Of a stretch of 64,000 nucleotides of DNA, positions 20,968 to 29,399 are shown piece by piece; positions within the stretch are counted from its first letter, which is position 1; every line of letters begins with the position of its first letter. Made by a program: the position numbers and the translations under genes. The notes beneath the pieces are model-generated. The model did no database searches, was not told the origin of the DNA, and worked only from the letters and a program-made list of their open reading frames with translations. Source of the DNA: Heterohyrax brucei (taxonomy: Eukaryota > Chordata > Mammalia > Hyracoidea > Procaviidae); the NCBI GenBank assembly GCA_028571685.1, contig CM053141.1:77733833-77797832 (forward strand), in the 5' to 3' direction.

Positions 20968-22087
20968 TCATGAATAATAGCAATAAACATCAGTGAAATA
21001 CGTCCACACTTGGCCTCAAAGTGAGACGATACAGGCATTCCCCATAATTTGGGGAGAACACTGTTTCTGTATTTTTATTTACACTCCTAAGATATAAAGT
21101 GTTTATGTTGTGCTTTGTGCTGCATGAGTAAAGGATATTTAAAACAGCTCTACAACTTCTTAAACATAAAGTAAATATCCACATTTTCTATTCCGTCGAC
21201 TGTTTCAAAACACAGTATTTCAGCAATGATTTTCTTTTTTAGGGAACTTGGCTATTGCAAGTACCCAGAGATGGGAATGTGAGACAGTGGAGGTCTAAAA
21301 GCTATTTCCAATAATGCTAAGATCATACAGGCCAGTATTTAATATTTTTTATTTGAGTAGATTGAAAATCTTTTCTAAGGATATAAGGAGAAATAATATA
21401 TCTCATTTCAAACAGGTATCTTCACTCTTTTGGCCATATCCTGGCAATAACGAGCTGTTTAATCAAGAGTCAACTTCATTTTTCAATTAAATGCCTCTCT
21501 AAATGTTGGCTCAAGAACTGTTTCTGGAAGCACAAATCACTACATCTGCCACTGAGTCACATGCAATGTCAGGTTGAATTTTTGTTCTTTTAATGATTTT
21601 ATTTTGGTCTCAAAAAAAAAAAGTCAAGAAAGATAGCACAAAATAGAGGAGCTGTCAGAAAAGGAACATATTCTAAAAACCAAATAAACTTTCTTCCCAA
21701 AAAAGCACCACTTTCTTTGTTTATCATATACTGAAATGATTTTCATGCTATTATTTCAGGTGGAACTTTGCATTGCACGCTCCTTGAAAATGTTCCCTTC
21801 TCTCTAGAATCAGTTTTGCTGCCCCCCCATTCTGCCTTGTTGCTATGGAAACAAAGATGGACAAGGAGTGAAGCTAACAAGACTTTAAACAGAAATATTA
21901 ACAAAGGAATCATCTGAAAAGAACATGAGGATTACACTGCATGAGGCAAAATATTTTGCAAAAAAATTAACTACATATATAATCTGCCTTATAAAATAAC
22001 ATCTAGCAATAGATTCATTTTAATCATCTTTATTTCAACTGATTTTCTTCTAAAAACTCAAATAACAACCTTAAGGCATATGTTAAA
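20968..22087. other. Unique AT-rich DNA with regulatory-like motifs
   Basis: Free of recognised repeats and of higher complexity at 21480-21880, which surrounds an RFX motif. It is a reasonable place to look for a conserved noncoding element. Confidence 0.4.
21839..21852 (+). promoter_or_regulatory. RFX X-box motif
   Basis: GTTGCTATGGAAAC, two half-sites in inverted arrangement, fits the X-box consensus GTTRCCATRGNAAC at all but one or two positions. RFX factors bind such sites at ciliary and MHC class II genes. It lies 1.3 kb upstream of the candidate exon at 23180. Function is inferred only. Confidence 0.55.
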
Positions 22088-22263
22088 ACAAAACCCATTG
22101 TATCGAGTTGATTCTGACTCATGCTCCATAAGGTCTTCAGCACCATAATCTTCACAGAAGCAGATTACCAGGCCTTTCTTCTATGGCAATACTGGATGGA
22201 TTCAAGCTGCCAACCTTTAGTTCAGTAATCAAAAGCTTAACTGTTTGTGTCACCCAAGAGCTT
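22088..22263 (-). mobile_element. Afrotherian SINE, long form
   Basis: 'CGAGTTGATTCTGACTCATG', 'TTCACAGAAGCAGATTACCA' and 'AGCTGCCAACCTTTAG'. The head is poorly kept. Confidence 0.8.
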
Positions 22264-22504
22264 TAGGAATACGCTACGCAGCTTGAATTTTACTCTTTTG
22301 CTTTTTCTCTTAGGTGTTACATAATCTTTAGCTTTTCTTGTCTAAAAGGAGCTTGGACTAAAATTTGCTCTACTACATCATCAGAAATCATTTCTAATTT
22401 CTCTTACTCATAAAGAAGCTTCTGTGATTCAAGTTACCAAAAATAGCAGCTAGCCTACAAGTCATTATACACAACTTTGAACTGTGTCCTCTTTCCTTTT
22501 CTTG

Positions 22505-22672
22505 AACATACAAAATGATATTTTATTAGTTGTGTGACTTAGGCAGGTATCTTAAACTCTCTGTGTTCTCACCTCTGGAAAGTAAGATGATACTACTTAT
22601 GTCACAAAATTGACCAACTACTTGATTTAAGAAAAAGTTTGAAACACAATAGGTGCTTAATAAAAGCTAGCA
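22505..22672 (+). repeat. MIR
   Basis: 'GTTGTGTGACTTAGGCAGGT', 'TCTTAAACTCTCTGTG' and 'ACAATAGGTGCTTAATAAA' in sense order. Confidence 0.75.
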
Positions 22673-22829
22673 TGGTGGCATTAAAACTAATTTCCACAGC
22701 ACACAAGGACTAAGCGGAAAAGGCAGGTTAGAGAGTCATAGTGGGTGGCAAGAGAGCTGGGACAAAAAGATGCAGGCTTGGCTTCAAATTTGCTGTGAAT
22801 AATCCATAAAGTGGGTTATCCCCATAAGC

Positions 22830-23060
22830 AGCTAATCAAGCGCTGGCTCTACGTGGCAAAGGGCGGCTCCCACCCATTCAAGATAAAGGCCCTGGTGGAC
22901 ACGATAATTCCAGGTTGCGGTTTGACGCTGAGCTCCCATCAGACTGACTTGCACGCAAGGGCGACCAGCCCAAGTACAGAAACACCACGTGACAGCATCC
23001 GCCCCACGGCAGGCGCGATCTGAGAGCAACCCAGCCCCTCCCTCCTTTCCGCCAGCTTTC
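22830..23060 (+). promoter_or_regulatory. CpG-rich segment, possible promoter
   Basis: About 15 CpGs in 230 bp in a window where CpG is otherwise rare, with an E-box CACGTGAC at 22987. It is free of repeats and just upstream of the candidate coding frame. It is too short for a classical CpG island, and no TATA box is evident. The 136-codon antisense frame across it is probably a by-product of the GC content. Confidence 0.35.
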
Positions 23061-23179
23061 AGACCACTTAACACTTGGTGCCAGTGGTTCGGGTTGATTC
23101 CATTTCCAGAAACGCGATGCAGCTGGAAAATATTTTCTCTCATCATGGAAAAAGGCTTCACGGTTATGTATCTCTTCAG

Positions 23180-23371
23180 CAAATAAAGGAAATCATTATA
23201 ATGCACACAAAAATTGACTTTAATGCAGTGAAAAGTACACAATTCATCAAATCCCAGACAGGAAATAAAATCAACGTTGGGACCATCACACGAATTGATA
23301 CATATTTCTCATCATCATTTGTGATTACCGGCTATAGTGGAAGTGGCTTCCTGCTTTACAAATGTCACTGG
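23180..23371 (+). CDS. Candidate internal exon, unidentified gene
   Basis: Sixty-four codons open in one frame, starting after an acceptor-like TCTCTTCAG (ends 23179) and ending at a near-ideal donor, G|GTAAGT (23372). Both boundaries are phase 0. The peptide contains 'TGNKINVGTITRIDTYFSSS' and 'FVITGYSGSGFLLYKCHW', an alternating hydrophobic pattern suggestive of beta strands such as an OB fold or propeller blade; I cannot assign it. The same frame is open upstream to an in-frame ATG at 23117, which would instead make this a first exon of 85 codons under the CpG-rich segment. It joins in frame to the exon at 23595 across a 223-bp intron. No repeat overlaps. The alternative is a decayed exon of a pseudogene. 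Confidence 0.42.
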
Positions 23372-23594
23372 GTAAGTAATTTTTTTTGGATGCGTAAACT
23401 TAAGTCTGTTAGCAGAAGTCCGTTCAATTCCATTCCTGTAATGATTTTATACAAAAATGAGAAAAGCTGACCGAGGACCCTTACACTGCAGTTGCTGGCT
23501 ATTTTTACCACGTTAAATGCGTTGGAAACCCTAATGCCAGAAGTTCACTCCAAAAGTTTAAGCCACACGTAATGCTGTTTTTTCCTTCTTTCAG

Positions 23595-23687
23595 GTTCAA
23601 AAAATGTATAGTTTAACTGTGGAAGAAATTTTGGAAGAAAAATCACCTCCATTTATAGTATGCACAAAGTGTCATGAGACGTGGTAG
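23595..23687 (+). CDS. Candidate terminal exon, unidentified gene
   Basis: Preceded by a strong acceptor, with a pyrimidine-rich tract TTTTTTCCTTCTTTCAG ending at 23594. It continues the frame of the 23180 exon for 30 residues, 'VQKMYSLTVEEILEEKSPPF' then 'IVCTKCHETW', and stops with TAG at 23685-23687. The Cys-x2-Cys in 'CTKC' and the upstream Cys-His suggest a metal-binding end, but this is weak. An AATAAA signal lies 82 bp past the stop (23769), right for a last exon. A donor at GTAGGC (23685) is a poorer alternative that would extend the gene. The protein is not one I recognise. Confidence 0.42.
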   Translation, partial: VQKMYSLTVEEILEEKSPPFIVCTKCHETW

Positions 23688-23744
23688 GCATTTTTTTACA
23701 TTTTCTTGTTTGATACTGGGGAGTAGATGTGTTGCTATTTTACA

Positions 23745-23880
23745 TATATTTTACAAAGGCTGGGGGAGAATAAACGACTTGTCTAACAGTTACAAAACTA
23801 GAAACTGATTACAGCCAGGATTTGAGCCCACATCTTTAGATTTCAAGCTAAGTGCTGTTTCTTCTGGCTCAAGCCCACTG
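23745..23880 (-). repeat. MIR
   Basis: 'AACAGTTACAAAACTAG' and 'GCCAGGATTTGAGCCCACA' match the antisense MIR core. Confidence 0.65.
23769..23774 (+). promoter_or_regulatory. Polyadenylation signal candidate
   Basis: AATAAA, 82 bp after the stop of the candidate terminal exon. A MIR overlaps this stretch, so the hexamer may be fortuitous. Confidence 0.35.
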
Positions 23881-24052
23881 TGACTGAACTTCTCTAAGGA
23901 GCTGGAAGTGAAGCTTTCTAGTCACTTTGTGAAGAGTCACTTTGTAACTGGCTTTTGCTTGCTGTGATGATACATTACTTTTCCTTCCACTAAAGTCTGT
24001 GATGTGGTTCTCAACTCCGGGCAATTTTTTAGGTGTTTCTTCCTTTTTTATT

Positions 24053-24163
24053 TTTATTTTTTTTAGTTGTGGTAAAATATATACAACATAAAATTTGTCA
24101 TTTTAACCCATTATAATGTCACAACTCAGTGACATTAGTTACATTCCCCACATTGTGCAGACT
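24053..24163 (-). mobile_element. Ancient L1 (L1M-like) 3' fragment
   Basis: 'GTTGTGGTAAAATATATACA' and 'AATTTGTCATTTTAACCC' are typical antisense L1M sequence. It is probably the outlying end of the L1 that continues at 25230, with an RTE piece between. Confidence 0.65.
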
Positions 24164-24475
24164 TGCCCGATGCAATACATCGTTTGATTTCTTGGCTGCC
24201 GCTGTCCCTGGGCATCGACTGTAGATATAAGAAGAGTTAAAGCCTTGACAACTTCAGCCTCTTCACTTACCGTGGTGTTGTTCCTGGGCTCAGTTGTGAA
24301 GATTTTCGTTGTCCCCATCTTCAGATACAATCCATACCCAAGGCTGTAGTCTTTCACCTTTTTCAGTAAACACTTCCAGTCATCTTCATTTCTGGCAAAT
24401 AAGGTTACGTCATCCGCATATCACAGATTAATGAGTCTTTCTCCAATTCTTCTTCACATAACCAAGCTATTGCAT
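24164..24475 (-). mobile_element. RTE LINE, internal ORF segment
   Basis: Antisense to the RTE region just upstream of the 'ACESW' block. 'CAGTCATCTTCATTTCTGGC' and 'GGTTACGTCATCCGCATATC' cover the complement of the YADD box, which here reads Y-A-D-D ('ATATGCGGATGAC' on the minus strand), retained as a motif although the frame is broken elsewhere. It lacks the RTE 3' terminus, so it is a deletion remnant. Confidence 0.8.
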
Positions 24476-25229
24476 TGGACACGTCAGTGGGAAAAGACCA
24501 TGGCAACAGACTAGTCTGAGTTTTCTGTCTTGTTTTAAGAGTGGACAAGGTGAACATGAAGGAGGAGGGAGAAGACGGGTTAAAATGAGCATGTAAGTTT
24601 TTAATCCATAGATGATAGAATCGTATGCAGTCTTTTAAAACCCTATTTTAGAATATTAATGTCACAGGCAAGTTTTCATGATGCAGTGTTCAATTTATTT
24701 AAGAAATCAAGGTAAAAAATAGTAGACTGGAGGCCTACATGTAAAACATTATTGCATCAAAGTGCTAGAATGCTAGAACCTTTTAAGTTTTCTTCATCTT
24801 CCAAACTTCTGTAGCAAACACATACTATGTTTAAAATTGGAAAAAGTGTTATACATATAAGAAATAATCATGGTTCTTAAAGAAAATTATCATATCTACA
24901 TGAAAATTCTTAAAAGTCAACATTTAAGAACAGAAAAAGAATACAAAATGGCAAATTTAAATATCATGTAATTAAAAGGATTGTACTATACAAAAAAAAG
25001 AACTAGAAGGCAAACTACCAGAGCTTTATTACAATCATCTTCAGGTGGTGAGATTATAAATCGTGTTTAATACTAAACATTTAATAATATTCCATACCGA
25101 AGGCTCAATTTTATTGAGAAGGTATGGCTTTGTTTGCTTTATTTTTAATTTAAAAACTGTACTCTCATAGCCACTAATTACATTTCATAGATACAACCAT
25201 TTTATAATATTAATTCAAGTCTCATTTTT
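24476..25229. other. AT-rich DNA, unassigned
   Basis: May be decayed L1 sequence belonging to the surrounding element; no motif is firm enough to call. Confidence 0.35.
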
Positions 25230-25394
25230 AAGGAACAGAACATGATAAATACAACTAAAATCCAGCCCTGCTTCCACTCTTTTCCCTCTCTCCCTTTTCA
25301 GAGGTAATCACTATTCTTTTACCAGTATGTATCGTTCATATGCATGCTTTAGAACTTTTGCTACTTACTATAAATGTATCTATAACCACATGTA

Positions 25395-25578
25395 GGAGTC
25401 CTGGTGACACAGTGGCTAAAATGCTTGGTTTGCAAACCCAACAGGTGCTCCACTGTAAAAGCGGTGTAGCAGCCTCCTTCCATAAAGAGTACCACCTTCT
25501 GGACAGCTCTGCTGTGTCCCATAGGGTCACTGTGAGTTGGATTCAACTCTGCAGCAATGTGTTTCACTTTTTTTTATT
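25395..25578 (+). mobile_element. Afrotherian SINE with 14-bp target duplication
   Basis: TATAACCACATGTA flanks it exactly at 25381-25394 and 25579-25592. Head 'GGAGTCCTGGTGACACAGTG', tail 'GGGTCACTGTGAGTTGGATT', T-rich end. The target is ancient L1. Confidence 0.93.
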
Positions 25579-25686
25579 TATAACCACATGTACTATTTTT
25601 AAATGTACAGTGAGTCATCATAGTCTACATTTCCTTTTGCAATTTTTTTTCCTCTTGCAAGATTTACTCATGTTGATATATGTAGA

Positions 25687-25887
25687 GGAGCCCTAGTAGC
25701 CCGATAGTTAAGCATGCAGCTGCTAATCAGAAGGTCTGCACTTGGTACATGCCAATGGATCCATGGAAGGAAGACTTGGCAATCTGCCCCCGTAAAGACT
25801 GCAGCCCGGTAAACCCTATGGGGACAGTTCTGCTGTATCATATACGGTCACTATGAGTCTGAGTCAACTCTGCAGTAAACAGGAACA
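25687..25887 (+). mobile_element. Afrotherian SINE, long form
   Basis: 'GGAGCCCTAGTAGCCCGATA', 'CCCGTAAAGACTGCAGCCC' and 'GTCACTATGAGTCTGAGTC'. Flanked by ATATGTA and ACATGTA. Confidence 0.88.
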
Positions 25888-25976
25888 TAACACATGTAAA
25901 TCTAATTCATTTATTTTAACTATTTTACAGGGTTCCATTGTAGAAATACATCACAACCTACCCATTCCTCTGTTCC

Positions 25977-26195
25977 ACTGGTTCTCAAACTTAGCATTCA
26001 TCAGAACCACCAATACCCAAATCAAAAAACAAGCCCATTGCCATTGAATCAATTCCAACTAATAGTGACCCTATAGGACAGAGTAGAGCTACCGCATAGG
26101 GTTTCCAAGGAGCAACTGGTGAATTCCAATGGCAGGTTAGCAGCTGAGCTCCTAACCACTGTGCCACCAGGGTGCCAAATAATCACCTGTTAACC
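25977..26195 (+). repeat. MER5-type remnant split by a SINE
   Basis: 'GGTTCTCAAACTTAGCATTC' and 'ATCAGAACCACC' (25980-26012) are resumed by 'AATAATCACCTG' (26178-26189) after the SINE at 26018-26178. Confidence 0.6.
26018..26178 (-). mobile_element. Afrotherian SINE, short form
   Basis: First of three antisense SINEs in a row. 'TGAATCAATTCCAACTAATA' and 'ACTGTGCCACCAGGGTGCC' bracket it. Confidence 0.9.
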
Positions 26196-26342
26196 AAAAC
26201 CAAATCTTTTTGCTGTCAACTCAACTTCAAATCATACTGACCCTACAAGACAAAGCAGAATTGCTTCATAGAATTTCCACAGAGAGCCTGGTGGATTCAA
26301 ATGCTAGCACAGTTCTTAAACATCACACCACTAAGGTTTCTT
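26196..26342 (-). mobile_element. Afrotherian SINE, short form, diverged
   Basis: Second of the series. 'TGTCAACTCAACTTCAAATC' and 'CACACCACTAAGGTTTC'; the 'TTTGGTTAGCAG' block is lost. Confidence 0.82.
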
Positions 26343-26349
26343 ATAAAAA

Positions 26350-26507
26350 TAAAAATAAACACTGTCGAGTTGATTCGAACTCATAGCAACCCTATAGAAC
26401 AGAGTAGAACAGCTCTATAAAGTTTCCATGGAGTACCGGGCCGATTCAAACTGCCAACCTTTTGGGTAGCAGACGTAGCACTTACCAACTATACCACCAG
26501 AGTTCCC
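26350..26507 (-). mobile_element. Afrotherian SINE, short form
   Basis: Third of the series. 'TGTCGAGTTGATTCGAACTC' and 'CTATACCACCAGAGTTCCC'. Confidence 0.9.
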
Positions 26508-26514
26508 AAGATTT

Positions 26515-26725
26515 CCTATAGGGGCCTACAGTATAATACTAAAACATAGCTGTGTACCAATAAAACTTTACTTACAGACACTAAAATTTAAATTTCATTT
26601 AAATTTGACATGAATATAAACATTCTTCTCTTGATTTTTATAAAGCATTTACTCACAGGTTAAGTAAAAATAGACAATGGGTTAGATTTGACCTGGGACT
26701 ATAATTTGCTAAGACACAATCTAGT
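26515..26725 (+). repeat. hAT-Charlie-like DNA transposon fragment
   Basis: 'CCAATAAAACTTTACTTACA' and 'GGTTAGATTTGACCTGGGAC' resemble the end of a mammal-wide hAT element reading 'AATAAAGTTTTATTGG' on the other strand. An internal deletion or AT-rich insertion separates the two blocks. Confidence 0.5.
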
Positions 26726-27277
26726 CAATAAAATGTTAGATCATTTCCAGGTTTTTTATTTTGTTCGGTTTGGTTTTGGTTGTTGTTTGTTTTGCTATTT
26801 CAAATAGTGTCCATGAGCATTTGCAAGAGAGTTTTAAATATTTAGAAGTGGAATAGCTAAGTCATAGAGGAAGTGCATCTCTGACTTTACTGAGCATTAC
26901 CAATTTATCCTACAAAGTGGTAGTACAGATCTACTCTCCATAAAAAATGACTTTCTGTTTGCCCAGATCCTTGTGAATGTTTGCTACCAGCAGGCCTCCT
27001 GAAGCTTGCCCATCTGATGGGTGTGAAAAAGTGTCTCAGTGCTGTTTGTTTGCATTCCCCTGATCTTTCTGGAGGTTGAGTATCTTTTGTACTGTTTTCA
27101 GCCATTTGTCTCCTCTCTCCTGTGAACTGTTTCTTCATACCTTCATCTATTTTTTAAATGATTGGTGTTAAATCACTTTCATATAGGCTCGAGCCTTATT
27201 TTGTGTTGGATTTTAGAAGTTGAAAAAAATTCCCAGTGTGAGGTTTATTTTTTAACTCTGTTTATGGTGCTTTGCCA

Positions 27278-27351
27278 TGCAGAAGTTTATGAATTTCAGT
27301 GTAAATAAATGTCCTGCAGAAGTTTAGGAATTTCAGTGTAGATAAATGTAT
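27278..27351 (+). repeat. Two-copy 37-bp tandem duplication
   Basis: Units 27278-27314 and 27315-27351, each beginning TGCAGAAGTTTA, differ at about three sites. It lies inside ancient L1 DNA. Confidence 0.88.
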
Positions 27352-27375
27352 AAATATTTTTCTTTAGACGCTTTT

Positions 27376-27913
27376 TATATGAGGACTGCAATTAAGCTCA
27401 TGAACTCATTCTAGAAACAGTGCTACATACCTCATTGCAGAATAGCACTATGGTCACCTTCAAAGTACTCCCTTTGGGAAGCTATGTACAAAGATTGTGT
27501 CTAGTTCACCCTTCAAGCAATTTTGGAACTTTTTCTGGCGTGACCATCACAGCTGTCATTCTATTACCCTTGATGCCCTGAGTATCATCAAAACGTCTTT
27601 CTTTTGATATTTCCTGTATCTTCAGGTAAAGAAAAAAGTCACTGGAGACCAGATCAGGTGAGTAGGGAGAGTGTTCCAATAGTTATTTGCTTACTACTAA
27701 AAACACCCTCACAGACAACTATACAATTAAGTTTGCAAACTTGCCACCATTGTGCACAATGACCGTTCCAAAATGAGTTCCACAATTGCTTTGAAGGGTG
27801 AACTGGGCATTGACATTGGTGCACAGCTTCCCAAGGGGAGCACATTGAGGGTGACCATGGTGATATTCATCAGTGAGGTAGGTAGCACTTAGAACTGTCA
27901 GCCCTCCTTATAT
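27376..27913 (-). mobile_element. Second mariner derivative with long inverted arms
   Basis: Left arm starting 'TATATGAGGACTGCAATTAA' (27376-27545) and right arm ending 'GAACTGTCAGCCCTCCTTAT' (27761-27913) are imperfect inverted repeats about 155-170 bp long. Same plan as the 9438 copy but opposite transposase orientation. Inserted in the ancient L1 at TA. Confidence 0.85.
27560..27700 (-). pseudogene. Mariner transposase remnant
   Basis: The minus frame reads 'LEHSPYSPDLVSSDFF', the mariner C-terminal signature (family form HPPYSPDLAPSDFFLF), better kept than in the 9438 copy. It includes the Asp of the third catalytic position region. N-terminal DNA-binding and first catalytic parts are missing. 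It is a shortened, inactive remnant enclosed by duplicated arms. Confidence 0.8.
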
Positions 27914-28125
27914 AAGAAATTCTTTCTTATTCCAATGCCTTAAGTTTTTAGTCTTCCAAAAGTTTTGTTTTTCCTTTTTTTTCCCTAAAAAATCTCTAAG
28001 TTGTGGTTTCCATACTTAGCTTTTTTCCATTTGGGTTTTATTTTTATATGTGGTTAAAAAAAAATGCATCCACTTTTCCTCAATCTGATTAGACATTTGT
28101 ACACATTTATTGGTAATGCCTGCTT

Positions 28126-28555
28126 GTTTTGCTCATACAAAGTTTAAACTTCGTTTATGCAAAGTTTAATAGAAATGTACAACTTTTTAAATGACAAAAC
28201 AAATTAAAAAAACCTCTACCTAAATTTTATTCAGTCTTAAGAGGCATAGCAGTAGTGTCAAAGGTAATGGGCTTTGAAGTCAAGCCATTGTGATAGACTA
28301 TCTAAGATGTGTCAGCAATGCCATAAAACACTTGTCAGAAAGCAAAAAATTCAGCCATGCCCAATTTTCACATGTACCATGTTGATTGTACTGAGAAAAA
28401 ATACCAACAAAAGCATTGTGGTAAAAGAAATTCAGCCTCCAAAAAGAGAATAAAGACAATCAGGAGTAATCTCTTCAAAAACAGGAGACTGATGACTGGA
28501 CAGATCCATGAGACTATAAAAGTAGATATATTGAAAATCAACAATCTACGAGCCT
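28126..28555. other. Unique DNA
   Basis: A 72-codon plus frame at 28357-28575 is lysine-rich and runs into a SINE; it has no family resemblance. Confidence 0.35.
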
Positions 28556-28738
28556 GGGAAACTCTGGTGGTGTAAAGGTTAACTGCTACAGCCAGAAGTT
28601 TGAAAGTTCAAATCCACCAGGTGCTTCCTAGAAACTCTATGGGACAGTTCCTCTCTGTTGTATAGGGTTGCTATAAGTCAGAATTGACTCGACAGTAGTG
28701 GATTGTTTTTATTTTTGTTTTGTTTTTTCTTTTCGTTT
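28556..28738 (+). mobile_element. Afrotherian SINE with 9-bp target duplication
   Basis: TACGAGCCT (28547-28555) and TATGAGCCT (28739-28747) flank it with one mismatch. It carries a clean B-box 'GTTCAAATCC' and a T-rich tail. Confidence 0.9.
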
Positions 28739-28918
28739 TATGAGCCTAAGTTTGACCACTGTAACAGAGAAGCAGAAAATTTGGCAATGCTACATGAATG
28801 AGAAGAGCAGGTGCCTATACCATGTGAAATTGAGAGAGCCTGTAAGTACAACTACATTATAGGCTTACTTGAGAAAGCTTTAACAGGAAATTAAATTAAT
28901 AGGCAATGTATACTGTCA

Positions 28919-29092
28919 AGGAATCTCTGGATAGTACAAATGGTTAACGAGATTAGGACTACAAGTCTACTCAGAGGTACCTCGGAGGAAAGTCCTGGCA
29001 ACCTACTTCCCAAAAGTCATTGTGGAGAAAAGTCCTAGTCTAACATTTATACGATCACATGAGTCAGGATTAATTCAAAGGCAGCTGGTTTT
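28919..29092 (+). mobile_element. Afrotherian SINE, long form, diverged
   Basis: 'GGAATCTCTGGATAGTACAA', 'CAGAGGTACCTCGGAGGAAA' and 'CATGAGTCAGGATTAATTC'. Confidence 0.75.
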
Positions 29093-29297
29093 ATTGATGC
29101 TGCATCACAAAGAATAAAGTTCACATGTATCTCACACTATGATTGATTTGCTGAACTGGTAGGATGAGCCACAGGAAACCACCACGTCTGCAGTTTAAAA
29201 AGAAATACAAGTTGACTATCTTCACTTTCACAGAGCTCAACACAATACAAAGGAGAATAGTGTCAAGTCAACAGCTACTCAGGAGTCTCTTGCTTAA

Positions 29298-29399
29298 GAG
29301 CTAGACAATAGAGCTAGACAATAGGCATAAATTTTCTAATGAGAAATGAACTTGAGCTATAAATTTTCCCCTAAAGCACAAAGAAAGAGCTAGACAATA
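29298..29399 (+). repeat. GAGCTAGACAATA repeated three times
   Basis: Two adjacent copies (29298-29310, 29311-29323) and a third at 29387-29399. The intervening DNA carries related 'AAATTTTC' phrases, so a larger unit may have duplicated. Confidence 0.8.

Larger units (their letters stand above)
25230..28125 (-). mobile_element. Ancient L1 (L1M), heavily interrupted
   Basis: Antisense L1 ORF2 sequence can be followed in pieces: 25250-25380 ('AGAGGTAATCACTATTC'), 25593-25686 ('CTCATGTTGATATATGTA'), 25888-25976 ('AGGGTTCCATTGTAGAAATA'), 26735-27375 ('CTACAAAGTGGTAGTAC', 'GATGGGTGTGAAAAAGTG') and 27914-28125. Five SINEs, a MER5, a hAT-like piece and a mariner fill the gaps. The element therefore predates all of them. 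Confidence 0.72.

Noticed and set aside
22832..23242. Antisense 136-codon frame across the CpG-rich patch
   Set aside because: It lies opposite the better supported spliced frame, has no recognisable domain, and long frames are expected where stop codons are depleted by GC content.
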